A DNA stretch of 64,000 nucleotides from Fibrobacter sp. UBA4375 (GTDB taxonomy: Bacteria; Fibrobacterota; Fibrobacteria; Fibrobacterales; Fibrobacteraceae), in the NCBI GenBank assembly GCA_002391195.1, contig DGRZ01000078.1:1-64000 (forward strand), given 5' to 3'. Below the pieces are notes generated by a model, which did no database searches, was not told where the DNA came from, and worked only from the letters and a program-made list of their open reading frames with translations. A program made the position numbers and the translations under genes. The number at the start of each line of letters is the position of its first letter. The stretch's first letter is position 1. This document shows positions 7,617-14,299 of this stretch, piece by piece.

Positions 7617-9035
7617 TTACTTGTTCAAACGCTCCGTTGCGGCGGCGACGGAGAGCAGGTCCGCTTCCATGAAGGGCTTGCCAATCCATTGCAGACCAAC
7701 GGGCAGCCCGCCGGCCATTCCGCAGGGGACTGTTACGCCCGGAAGACCTGCGAGGTTCAGGCTTACGGTGTAGATGTCGCTGAGGTAAACGGCCATGGGG
7801 TCGGACTCGTTCATGCCGCACTTCAGCGGAAGCCCAGGCATGGCGGGGCTTGCAATCACGTCGCAGCCTTCAAAGGCCTTGTTGAAGTCGTCGGTAATGA
7901 GCCTACGGACCTTCTGGGCCTGCACGTAGTAGGCGTCGTAGAAGCCTGCGCTGAGCACGTAGCTGCCCAGCAGAATACGGCGCTGGACTTCTTTGCCGAA
8001 GCCTTCGCTTCTGGACTTGGCGTAAAGGTCGAACAGCTTGCGGGCATCCTTGCTCCGGTATCCGTAGCGCACGCCGTCGTAACGGGAGAGGTTGGAACTG
8101 GCCTCGGCGGTAGCGATGATGTAGTAGCTGGACACGGCGTAGCTGATATGGGGGAGGCTCACTTCCTTGAGGGTGGCGCCTTCCGCTTCCATCTTCTTGA
8201 GCATACCTTCGATGGCGGCCTTGCAGTCCTTGTCCAGGCCTTCGCCGAAGTATTCCTTCGGAACACCGATGACCTTGCCCTTGATGCCTGCGTCAAGCTT
8301 TGCGCCGAAATCTTCGGTAGGCCTTGCGCTGGTGGTGTTGTCGTGAGGGTCGATTCCGCAGATGGCCGAAAGCAGTGTTGCGCAGTCGGCGACGGTGGCA
8401 CCGAAGGGGCCGATCTGGTCCAGGCTGCTGGCGTAAGCCAGAAGACCGTAGCGGGACACGCGGCCGTAGGTGGGCTTAAGGCCCACCACCCCTGTGCAGG
8501 CGGCAGGCTGACGGATTGATCCACCGGTATCGGAGCCCAGAGCACAGGGGACCGTGCCCGAGGCCACGGCTACGGCCGAGCCTCCGGAGGAACCTCCCGG
8601 CACGCGGGAACTGTCCAGCGGGTTCTTCACAGGGCCGAAGTAAGAGGTCTCGTTGCTGGAGCCCATGGCGAATTCGTCCATGTTGGTCTTGCCCACGATG
8701 ACGGCACCCGCTGCTTCGAGCTTTTCAAGCGCCGTTGCGGTGTAGGGGGCTACAAAGTTTTCGAGAATCTTGGAGGCTGCCGTAGTGCGGGTGCCTTCGA
8801 GGCACATGTTGTCCTTCACGGCTACGGGAATCCCGTCCAGCGCACCCAGGGTCTTGCCTTCGGCGCGGCGCTTGTCGCTTTCCTTGGCACGGGCCAGCGC
8901 CCGTTCGTTAAGAACAGAAATATAGGCGTTCAAGTCCTTGGTAGCGTCAATCTTGCTGAGGGCGGCCTGTACCAGTCCTTCGGCGGTCGTCTTCCCGCTT
9001 TTCAGCTGTTCCTGTAAATCTTGAATGGTGTCCAT
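7617..9035 (-). CDS. gatA: Asp-tRNA(Asn)/Glu-tRNA(Gln) amidotransferase subunit A
   Basis: Amidase subunit of GatCAB, which converts misacylated Glu-tRNA(Gln) or Asp-tRNA(Asn). The Ser-cisSer-Lys triad is visible: Lys in VAVKDN (about 74), the cis-Ser in PGGSSGGSA (about 149), and the nucleophilic Ser in GSDTGGSIR (about 173). Start chosen at 9033-9035 because GGAGG lies just upstream. This ATG also overlaps the stop of the preceding DUF4321 gene (TAATG), implying translational coupling. Length 472 is usual. Confidence 0.95.
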   Translation of the reverse strand: MDTIQDLQEQLKSGKTTAEGLVQAALSKIDATKDLNAYISVLNERALARAKESDKRRAEGKTLGALDGIPVAVKDNMCLEGTRTTAASKILENFVAPYTATALEKLEAAGAVIVGKTNMDEFAMGSSNETSYFGPVKNPLDSSRVPGGSSGGSAVAVASGTVPCALGSDTGGSIRQPAACTGVVGLKPTYGRVSRYGLLAYASSLDQIGPFGATVADCATLLSAICGIDPHDNTTSARPTEDFGAKLDAGIKGKVIGVPKEYFGEGLDKDCKAAIEGMLKKMEAEGATLKEVSLPHISYAVSSYYIIATAEASSNLSRYDGVRYGYRSKDARKLFDLYAKSRSEGFGKEVQRRILLGSYVLSAGFYDAYYVQAQKVRRLITDDFNKAFEGCDVIASPAMPGLPLKCGMNESDPMAVYLSDIYTVSLNLAGLPGVTVPCGMAGGLPVGLQWIGKPFMEADLLSVAAATERLNK

Positions 9036-9364
9036 TACCTGTTTCCTCCGGACCATTTCATAATGTAGATGGCGAGAACCATGCCCGCGATGCTCACGAC
9101 GTTAATCTTGAGGCCAAGGCCAAGCGCAAATTTTACCATGTAGAGGTCGATGACCACCGGGTTTGCCTTGTCGCCCAAGAATCCGAAATTCAGGTCGAAA
9201 GAGGCCACGAAGAAGTTGCGGACAATATTGTCGTATCCGCCGGCGTTCATCAGTTCGCCCAGTTCCCCGAACAGGAGTCCCAGGCATTCACCAAGTACTC
9301 CGCCGATAATCAGGCCGAGCACGATAAAAAGCAACAAGCGTGCAAAGGAATTTCTTTGAGTCAT
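9035..9364 (-). CDS. DUF4321 family membrane protein
   Basis: Small membrane protein of 109 residues. A first hydrophobic segment (about 10-32) contains GGVLGECLG, a conserved DUF4321-type pattern. A short polar middle and a second hydrophobic segment (about 84-102) follow. Function is unknown in the family. Its stop overlaps the gatA start. Confidence 0.75.
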   Translation of the reverse strand: MTQRNSFARLLLFIVLGLIIGGVLGECLGLLFGELGELMNAGGYDNIVRNFFVASFDLNFGFLGDKANPVVIDLYMVKFALGLGLKINVVSIAGMVLAIYIMKWSGGNR

Positions 9365-9390
9365 GCCGCTAATTTAGAAAAATCGGCGTA

Positions 9391-9422
9391 AAAAAAACGC
9401 CCGACTTGCGCCGGACGTTTTA
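9391..9422 (-). terminator. Terminator stranded from rpsD by the prophage
   Basis: The hairpin AAAACG-CCG / CGG-CGTTTT has A/T-rich flanks. Joining the two att cores would place it about 20 bases after the rpsD stop, so it is probably the original rpsD terminator. Confidence 0.65.
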
Positions 9423-9438
9423 AACTTGCAACTCTCAC

Positions 9439-9454
9439 TACCTGGAGTAGTATT
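9439..9454. other. attL core (TACCTGGAGTAGTATT)
   Basis: Identical 16 bases occur at 52512-52527 within the end of rpsD. Flanking bases differ on both sides, defining the crossover core. Confidence 0.85.
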
Positions 9455-9513
9455 AATCAACAGTATGTAAACCTTGTAAATAAAGGGATTATGCTGATTT
9501 CGTAATTTCCAAA

Positions 9514-9531
9514 GTGACCAAAAAGTGACCA
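9514..9531. promoter_or_regulatory. Putative integrase arm-type site, left
   Basis: GTGACCAAAAAGTGACCA contains two GTGACCA boxes separated by AAAA. The identical 18 bases occur in the same orientation at 52381-52398, near the other prophage end. Arm-site function is inferred. Confidence 0.6.
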
Positions 9532-9559
9532 ATATTTAGGAAATGGCCGCTATACAATA

Positions 9560-9865
9560 TTAGTGGACAGACTGCAAGGCCGCTGCTGCAGAAAGTTCCT
9601 CGTTGCTAGACTTGCGGTGGCGTGCCAGGTAGTGGTCGAGGTCGGATTTTCGGAAAGCATTCGATTTTCCGACCTTGTGATAAGCGAGCTGTCCGGAGTG
9701 AGTTAGCTTGTAAATGGTACTCCGGCCTTTCGCTCCGATATAGGCTGCCGCCTGGTCGATGTTGAGGCAGTTTTCGTCCTTTTGTTTCCGGGTGCTCAAG
9801 GCCTGCATAATCCGCTGTTCCATGTCCAAAAGGTCTTGTTTGGTTGCGATTTCTTCGGTGTTCAT
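9560..9865 (-). CDS. Excisionase-like helix-turn-helix protein
   Basis: The 101-residue protein has a MerR/excisionase-type winged helix at about 33-83. It runs LNIDQAAAYIGAKGRSTIYK, then GQLAYHKVGKSNAFRKSDLDHYL, as in HTH_17/Xis-like proteins. Start at 9863-9865 is supported by GGAG upstream; an in-frame upstream ATG lacks one. It is the last gene before attL, the usual place for a directionality factor controlling prophage excision. Confidence 0.7.
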   Translation of the reverse strand: MNTEEIATKQDLLDMEQRIMQALSTRKQKDENCLNIDQAAAYIGAKGRSTIYKLTHSGQLAYHKVGKSNAFRKSDLDHYLARHRKSSNEELSAAAALQSVH

Positions 9866-10134
9866 TTTTTGGTCTCCTTCAGATTGCATTTAACCCAGTC
9901 CAGGACTTCTTCGCGACTGCTGTTAAATATGAGGTTGGTTTCGTCAATGGCGGCTTTTTCTATCGTGACTGCTTCTAAAGCTCTTTTGATATCGACCGCA
10001 TCCATTTCGCAGATGTCCATTGATCCTTTGTTGCCTATGAAGCTTACGGTGTAACCAAGTCCTTTTTCGTGAGGAACGATTGCTGCGACTGCGTCTAGGT
10101 TTATATATCTTTTGCCAAGTTTGATAAAGTGCAT
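9862..10134 (-). CDS. Hypothetical phage protein, 90 residues
   Basis: Unrecognised. Predicted beta-rich N-terminus (KRYINLDAVAAIVPHEKG) followed by acidic helices. The stop overlaps the excisionase start (ATGA) and a GGAG site precedes the ATG, so it is a real member of the leftward operon. Confidence 0.6.
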   Translation of the reverse strand: MHFIKLGKRYINLDAVAAIVPHEKGLGYTVSFIGNKGSMDICEMDAVDIKRALEAVTIEKAAIDETNLIFNSSREEVLDWVKCNLKETKK

Positions 10135-10343
10135 TCTTTCTCCTTAATTCTTTTTAAAGCCTTTTTCAAGATTACCGGATGCTTTTTCAGCCATTCTTCG
10201 TAGCCTGGATAAAAAATCACGGTACAGCAATCTGCGCAGCCGTCCCAGTTGTTGATTTCTGCGCGACGGTTCGGGCAGCTGGGCCCGCATTTATGCGTGT
10301 CGCATATTGCATCTCTGATTTTTTCGAGTTCGTCTTTGGTCAT
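10101..10343 (-). CDS. Small Cys-rich phage protein
   Basis: The 80 residues hold a Cys cluster (CDTHKCGPSCP, then CADCC), suggesting one bound metal or iron-sulfur centre, and a basic C-terminus. Start at 10341-10343 is two bases after the upstream stop. It overlaps the next gene by 34 bases. Function unknown. Confidence 0.55.
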   Translation of the reverse strand: MTKDELEKIRDAICDTHKCGPSCPNRRAEINNWDGCADCCTVIFYPGYEEWLKKHPVILKKALKRIKEKECTLSNLAKDI

Positions 10344-10345
10344 TG

Positions 10346-10558
10346 CTATTCCATGTACCTCAGACGGTTGTAATCCATCCAAGTTCCGTCCTGCATCTTG
10401 ACCATGCAGCCCTGAATCGGTCCCCAGGAACATTCCATGCCTTGTTTTTCGGCCTTTGCGTGGCACTGGATGTATTTAAATACGATCCCTCCGCATAAGA
10501 GTAGAACTAAAATAAGTACGGATACAAAAAACTCTAAAATGGTGTCGTTTTTGCTCAT
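10346..10558 (-). CDS. Small single-pass membrane protein
   Basis: Seventy residues with one hydrophobic segment (about 8-28: LEFFVSVLILVLLLCGGIVF) and a soluble Cys-containing tail. Weak GGA site upstream. Unrecognised. Confidence 0.55.
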   Translation of the reverse strand: MSKNDTILEFFVSVLILVLLLCGGIVFKYIQCHAKAEKQGMECSWGPIQGCMVKMQDGTWMDYNRLRYME

Positions 10559-10600
10559 TTTTTTTCCTTTTGTTAGAAGTTGCCTCTGATTTTTTCAAGT

Positions 10601-10804
10601 TTATCTATAGTCATCTCGCCTCTTGAGTTCATCCGCGAGTTCCTTGTTTTCTTCAAAGAGCTTGTTGTTTTGCCTTTCAGAATAGTTGTACATCATCTTC
10701 CAGAAATCTTCTTCGCGTTTCAAATAGAGCGCAAGCCAGATCAGAATGCCGTTGATGACAAGAGCGAATATGAGTGTGACCTCAATAAGTTTCAGTTCTT
10801 CCAT
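10601..10804 (-). CDS. Small membrane protein with coiled-coil tail
   Basis: Sixty-seven residues: membrane segment at about 6-28, then a charged helix (EENKELADELKRR) likely to form a coiled coil. GAGG lies before the ATG. Layout resembles small phage membrane or spanin-like proteins, but position in the early operon argues against lysis. Confidence 0.55.
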   Translation of the reverse strand: MEELKLIEVTLIFALVINGILIWLALYLKREEDFWKMMYNYSERQNNKLFEENKELADELKRRDDYR

Positions 10805-10818
10805 TTGTACCTCTTATT

Positions 10819-11058
10819 TTAATAATGATTCGGCTCTCCGCCCTTGGAATCGGCGACCCAACAGCGTTTGTCTGTCTGCCGAAGGCTCTTGATTGCCTCT
10901 AAACAATCATCGCATAGTAAGGCAAATTGGCTATCCGGGCTATGCATATATCTTATTTCACCACAAGCCTCACACGAACTTTGTCCGTATATAGTTTGAC
11001 TTTGTTTGTATATAGTTGGGTAATCGTAAATTAAATCGTTAGTTTTTAGTTCGCTCAT
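10819..11058 (-). CDS. Small zinc-ribbon protein
   Basis: Seventy-nine residues with CEACG and CDDC pairs about 20 apart, forming a treble-clef or ribbon. The start overlaps the stop of the ASCH gene. Function unknown. Confidence 0.6.
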   Translation of the reverse strand: MSELKTNDLIYDYPTIYKQSQTIYGQSSCEACGEIRYMHSPDSQFALLCDDCLEAIKSLRQTDKRCWVADSKGGEPNHY

Positions 11059-11495
11059 TTTAAATTCCTATCTTCGAAATATCGTGTCCATGTCGTAAGT
11101 TTTCTGCTTGTGTAACACCAGCTTTGTGGCGGTCGATTGTGGCCAAAATCCTGAATGCTGTATTTTTCATTAAGTTTTGTTGGGCGGTCGATAATCCAAG
11201 CGCATAAGCTGCAATTTTCGCCTTGATACGCTTTCAGATCTTTTATCTGGACCAGTCCTTTGGTGTCTTCGGTCATATTCCTGGCGTCGCAGATTGTTAC
11301 CCCTCCCCAATAGAAAAAGCCTGTAATCGCTTTTACCGGAGCTGTTTCGTACAGGTAAACTTTTACATTGGGGTTTCCGTCTCGCAAAAGTTTCAAGTCC
11401 ATTTTTCTAGGCAAGGTCTTTCTCCATTCAATCGTTTTCTTGCCTTCGTAAATCAGCTTTGCCCACTTCGGGTGGATGGAAAGAATAATGTTCAT
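11055..11495 (-). CDS. ASCH/PUA-like domain protein
   Basis: The 146 residues open with MNIILSIHPKWAKLIYEGKK then TIEWRK, the start of ASCH domains, which bind nucleic acid or modified bases and are common in phages. KVYLYETAPVKAITGFF continues the beta-barrel. Start at 11493-11495 has AAGAAGG upstream, so the longer frame is not used. Possible roles are RNA binding or modified-base handling; not decided by sequence. Confidence 0.7.
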   Translation of the reverse strand: MNIILSIHPKWAKLIYEGKKTIEWRKTLPRKMDLKLLRDGNPNVKVYLYETAPVKAITGFFYWGGVTICDARNMTEDTKGLVQIKDLKAYQGENCSLCAWIIDRPTKLNEKYSIQDFGHNRPPQSWCYTSRKLTTWTRYFEDRNLK

Positions 11496-11496
11496 A

Positions 11497-11742
11497 TTAA
11501 CCTTCTTCCGCTTGGATGGGATTTGTCTCGAGATGCTGCAAAGGGATGCTTGTGTCAACGATGTAGTCTATTAAAGGATATCTGTTGTCCAGCCAGTATT
11601 CCTTATGGCATTTTTCGCAACAATGGAGCCAGCTAAATTTTTGTTTGCTAAAATCGCTTTTTACGTATTTGAGTATGGTTCCGCAATTATCGCACAAAGC
11701 TTCTTTGACGATGGTTTGAGCAGGGTAGTATCTTGTTTCCAT
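11497..11742 (-). CDS. Small zinc-ribbon protein
   Basis: Eighty-one residues with LCDNCGTIL and CCEKCHKEY, a four-Cys zinc site. Ends two bases before the ASCH start. Part of a series of Cys-rich mini-proteins in this operon. Confidence 0.6.
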   Translation of the reverse strand: METRYYPAQTIVKEALCDNCGTILKYVKSDFSKQKFSWLHCCEKCHKEYWLDNRYPLIDYIVDTSIPLQHLETNPIQAEEG

Positions 11743-11763
11743 TTGTCATCTTCCTTTTATTAT

Positions 11764-11895
11764 CTCGGATGGCGGGAGTCGAACCCGCAACCTTCGGCAC
11801 CTTCTTCCCGCGTGTAACCGTTTAACACCTTCTTTCATCGGAGTCGAACCGATATTCGGGTATAGCCGCGCTTTAACCAATTAAGCTACATCCGA
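11764..11895 (-). ncRNA. Composite tRNA-like element
   Basis: On the minus strand the ends form a perfect 7-bp acceptor (TCGGATG at 11889-11895 with CATCCGA at 11765-11771). There is a canonical D-arm (GCTT..AAGC) and a canonical T-arm (GCGGG TTCGACT CCCGC). In place of the anticodon loop are about 66 bases. These contain a second T-arm (ATCGG TTCGACT CCGAT) followed by a second D-arm (GTGT..ACAC), flanked by a CGGC/GCCG stem. It could be two tandem tRNAs fused by deletion of their inner acceptors, or a dedicated tRNA mimic. No normal anticodon is seen. Confidence 0.5.
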
Positions 11896-11902
11896 TGTAG
11901 TT

Positions 11903-12190
11903 TTAGGTTTTGTCGATGAGTTTCTTGATCTGGTCGCCGAGGACTTTCTTGTAATCGTCCATGTGGTTGAACTGAATCGTGAGGAAGTTGTAATCCTGGT
12001 TCTTTTCCTTCGCTTCCTTGATTTCTGCGCTCAAGGACTTGCAACGGTCATACACCTTGTCGCGTTCAAGAGCGAGCTTCAGGATTTTCTCGCTCGGTGT
12101 ATCCTCGCGCTTTTTGCGAAGGCTGTTCAGCAATTCGAACAGGTTTTCCGGAATTTCTTTTTTTTCGTTGTTCTTGTTTTCTTCACACAT
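11903..12190 (-). CDS. Hypothetical coiled-coil protein
   Basis: Ninety-five highly charged residues predicted mostly helical, with heptad-like spacing in the middle (SEKILKLALERDKVYDRC). AAGG-type site upstream. Unrecognised. Confidence 0.5.
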   Translation of the reverse strand: MCEENKNNEKKEIPENLFELLNSLRKKREDTPSEKILKLALERDKVYDRCKSLSAEIKEAKEKNQDYNFLTIQFNHMDDYKKVLGDQIKKLIDKT

Positions 12191-12386
12191 GGTTTGTTTC
12201 CTTTGCCTCTTCGGCGTTTATTTGTTTTTGGATGTAATTTCCACTGCTAAACCATTCGATAAATCCCATCGAGCATCGTTCACAAAATCTTGCGGTTTTT
12301 GTGCCCGCTCGAATTAGGTTGGTGAACGATATAAGCGAATCACTTTCGTTGTCCTTGATTTCTCTCTGGCATCTTCCGCATTTCAT
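12183..12386 (-). CDS. Small zinc-ribbon protein
   Basis: Sixty-seven residues beginning MKCGRCQREI, with a second pair FCERC. Start at 12384-12386 has GGAGG five bases upstream and overlaps the previous stop (ATGA). Function unknown. Confidence 0.6.
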   Translation of the reverse strand: MKCGRCQREIKDNESDSLISFTNLIRAGTKTARFCERCSMGFIEWFSSGNYIQKQINAEEAKETNHV

Positions 12387-12553
12387 TTTTCCTCCAACAA
12401 GGTGATGCCGTGCCTTTTCAAGGTTTCCTTCATACGGGCATTTTCCTTCTTCAGCGCTTCGTATTCTTCCAGGGGAATGGTGCAATAATACGGATCGGCG
12501 TGTGTTTGACCAGGGTGGGGCGGGTAATTGTCTTTCTGATTAGGTGCTGTCAT
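12383..12553 (-). CDS. Hypothetical 56-residue protein
   Basis: Short protein (MTAPNQKDNYPPHPGQ..) with a Pro-rich N-terminus and a C-terminal charged helix (LEEYEALKKENARMK). It is held between two ATGA overlaps, with the stop of 12550-12696 and the start of 12183-12386. That chain supports translation. Confidence 0.6.
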   Translation of the reverse strand: MTAPNQKDNYPPHPGQTHADPYYCTIPLEEYEALKKENARMKETLKRHGITLLEEK

Positions 12554-12696
12554 CTACACTTATCCTTTGTGAATCTCGGGTTGACGCCGTATGTCGCGCA
12601 GGCGATGCATATTGGCTTGTTGTTTTCGTTGTACGTACACCACTTGCGGAATCCGCACAGGTGGCATTCGGTGTAGTATTTCAGTTCATCAGGCAC
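12550..12696 (-). CDS. Small zinc-ribbon protein, GTG start
   Basis: Forty-eight residues with ECHLCG and CIAC, four Cys ligands. The likely GTG start at 12694-12696 lies within the end of the upstream gene, so coupling is probable. The same frame stays open to 12921, but that region overlaps another Cys-rich gene and looks less protein-like. Confidence 0.45.
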   Translation of the reverse strand: MPDELKYYTECHLCGFRKWCTYNENNKPICIACATYGVNPRFTKDKCR

Positions 12697-12851
12697 TGCC
12701 TGCAGGCGTACACCATGAATCCTATTTCCGACATCAGGCTTACCGGCCTGCGCTTGCCGCACTTGCTGCACCTGTCGATTTTCTGTGTCGGCTCCTGCTT
12801 TTGCAGGTGCGCGTCGCGCCATTCCTGCTTTTTCCATGCGTTGTCTGTCAT
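12681..12851 (-). CDS. Small zinc-ribbon protein
   Basis: Fifty-six residues with RCSKCGKRRPV and ACRQC. Start at 12849-12851 follows AAGGA. Overlaps the next gene by 16 bases. Function unknown. Confidence 0.55.
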   Translation of the reverse strand: MTDNAWKKQEWRDAHLQKQEPTQKIDRCSKCGKRRPVSLMSEIGFMVYACRQCLMN

Positions 12852-12946
12852 TTTGCTTCCTTGTGTTTTGCTTTCCAACGTTTGGTGTTCTCGCGCTGGC
12901 GTCGAATAAATTCAGGGTCATCTTATTTGTTTGCCTTAAAATTGGT

Positions 12947-13005
12947 GCCCGGCAGGGCGTGTTATAAGTGCCAAAGTGTGTAGGGATTTGGCGACCCCGC
13001 CGGGC
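12947..13005 (-). ncRNA. Conserved-looking stem structure in the early operon leader
   Basis: Outer arms GCCCGGCGGGG / CCCTGCCGGGC pair with one mismatch, enclosing an inner GCCAAA/TTTGGC hairpin. There is no T run, so it is not a simple terminator. It lies between the exonuclease stop and the mini-protein genes and may be an RNA-processing or attenuation element. Confidence 0.35.
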
Positions 13006-13011
13006 TATTGT

Positions 13012-13596
13012 TTACAGGATTCTTTCGAGCCCCACATTGTCCATCGCTTTGCGCATGGAGAACAATTTGTCGTAGAAGCTGCGGAGCCCGCGCATCTGCG
13101 CCTTGGAATCTTCCAGGGCTGTATGCTTAGCGACGTTGCCTTCGTCCGCCTTGATGGCGGGAAAGATGTTCTTGACCGTGCGGTAGTCGTACTGCTCCCA
13201 GAATTTCCAGGGGAAGGTGAAGCCGAAGCGCCTGAAGAATTCCTGGAGAATGGGGAAGTCGAAATCAAGCCCACAGCACCATACCTTGAACCAGCTGCCG
13301 TATTCGGTGCTGAAATTCTCGTAGAACCACTTCTTGAATTCCGCGATACCTTCCTTGGGGTCGGTGGTTCCGCTGAATGCGGCCGCGCGTGCTTCCGGGT
13401 CAACCTTGGTGTTCCACCACGTGATTGTACCCTCGTCATCGGTGAGTCCTTCGAGCTGCTGTGCGCTGGTCTCGAAAACGCGGTAGAATTCCACCTGGTT
13501 ACCATCCTTGTCGAAGCCGAAGGCCCCGAGGCTCAGGACCTTGCATCCGACCCTCTGTCCGGTAGTTTCCAGATCAATCATGAGAGTGTTTTTCAT
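13012..13596 (-). CDS. DEDD-type 3'-5' exonuclease
   Basis: The 194 residues begin MKNTLMIDLETTG, motif I of DEDD exonucleases with Asp8 and Glu10. CCGLDFDFPIL supplies motif II and HTALEDSKAQ the HxxxxD motif III (DEDDh class). It resembles phage and Rv2179c-like RNase T-superfamily exonucleases. Start at 13594-13596 has AAGGAG upstream. A role in phage replication, recombination or RNA decay is inferred. Confidence 0.8.
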   Translation of the reverse strand: MKNTLMIDLETTGQRVGCKVLSLGAFGFDKDGNQVEFYRVFETSAQQLEGLTDDEGTITWWNTKVDPEARAAAFSGTTDPKEGIAEFKKWFYENFSTEYGSWFKVWCCGLDFDFPILQEFFRRFGFTFPWKFWEQYDYRTVKNIFPAIKADEGNVAKHTALEDSKAQMRGLRSFYDKLFSMRKAMDNVGLERIL

Positions 13597-13603
13597 TGCT
13601 GTT

Positions 13604-14299
13604 TTACTCCTTTTCGTTTTCGTTGGTTTCTTTTTCGTCGTCGAAGTGTTCGCAAGGATCCGTGTCCGGATTGTATCTGATGGCGTCAAGGTAATGCCCT
13701 CTGCTAGGCATTTCTTCGAGAAATTCTTGCGGCGTTTTGTACGGGAGAACTCCAACAAGAAGCCCCTTGTAGAAGGCGATATGAATGGAACAATCTCTTT
13801 CGCCGTACAACCGTTCGGTTACAGAACAAACCGTATTCTGCTCTGCTGCCGTTACGATTTTGTCTATCGCGACAAGATTACTGGGGAGAAAGTTTGCGTG
13901 TGTGTTGCTTGCGTGCTGAAGTCCGTCGACTTTAGGCAAGATTTTCAACATATCCGGATAGTCGAACCTCTTGGTGTCCGCATCGGCAAGACCGTTGCCG
14001 AAGTTCTTGACGAACGTCTCCTTCTTCTTCGCGGAAACCAGCGCAAAACCGTTGGAGAACTCGATTGCCTGCATGTCGGCGTAGAACGCGAGCTCGTTGA
14101 TTTCGGACGGATCCATGTGTCCGTACATATCGAGAATCGCAACCTTGTATCCGTCGGATGCGTAAGCGTTTTCGCTAACCCTGTCGATGAATACGGCCAT
14201 AAGAGCTGCACGGTTGTTCTTGACCTTCGCGGTGCACTGCTTGGCCATCGCCTTCAATGTGTTGGCAAGAATTTCGAATTCGGTCTTTTCTTTGGCCAT
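13604..14299 (-). CDS. Phage protein, possibly sliding-clamp-like
   Basis: A 231-residue acidic protein. NAYASDGYKVAILDMYGH faintly recalls the ATDGHRLA strand of DNA polymerase beta clamps, and the predicted alternating helix-strand layout would allow such a fold, but this is weak. Its start overlaps the ParB-like gene stop (TAATG). Neighbours are replication and DNA-binding genes. Treat as unknown. Confidence 0.45.
   Translation of the reverse strand: MAKEKTEFEILANTLKAMAKQCTAKVKNNRAALMAVFIDRVSENAYASDGYKVAILDMYGHMDPSEINELAFYADMQAIEFSNGFALVSAKKKETFVKNFGNGLADADTKRFDYPDMLKILPKVDGLQHASNTHANFLPSNLVAIDKIVTAAEQNTVCSVTERLYGERDCSIHIAFYKGLLVGVLPYKTPQEFLEEMPSRGHYLDAIRYNPDTDPCEHFDDEKETNENEKE

Noticed and set aside
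11605..11817. Plus-strand frame ending in GWRESNPQP-like residues
   Set aside because: This phrase is the usual false translation of a tRNA T-arm; it supports the tRNA-like element instead.
12697..12921. N-terminal extension of the Cys-rich frame ending at 12550
   Set aside because: Overlaps the better-supported gene at 12681-12851 and is Gln/Arg/Ala-rich, as expected for a shadow.
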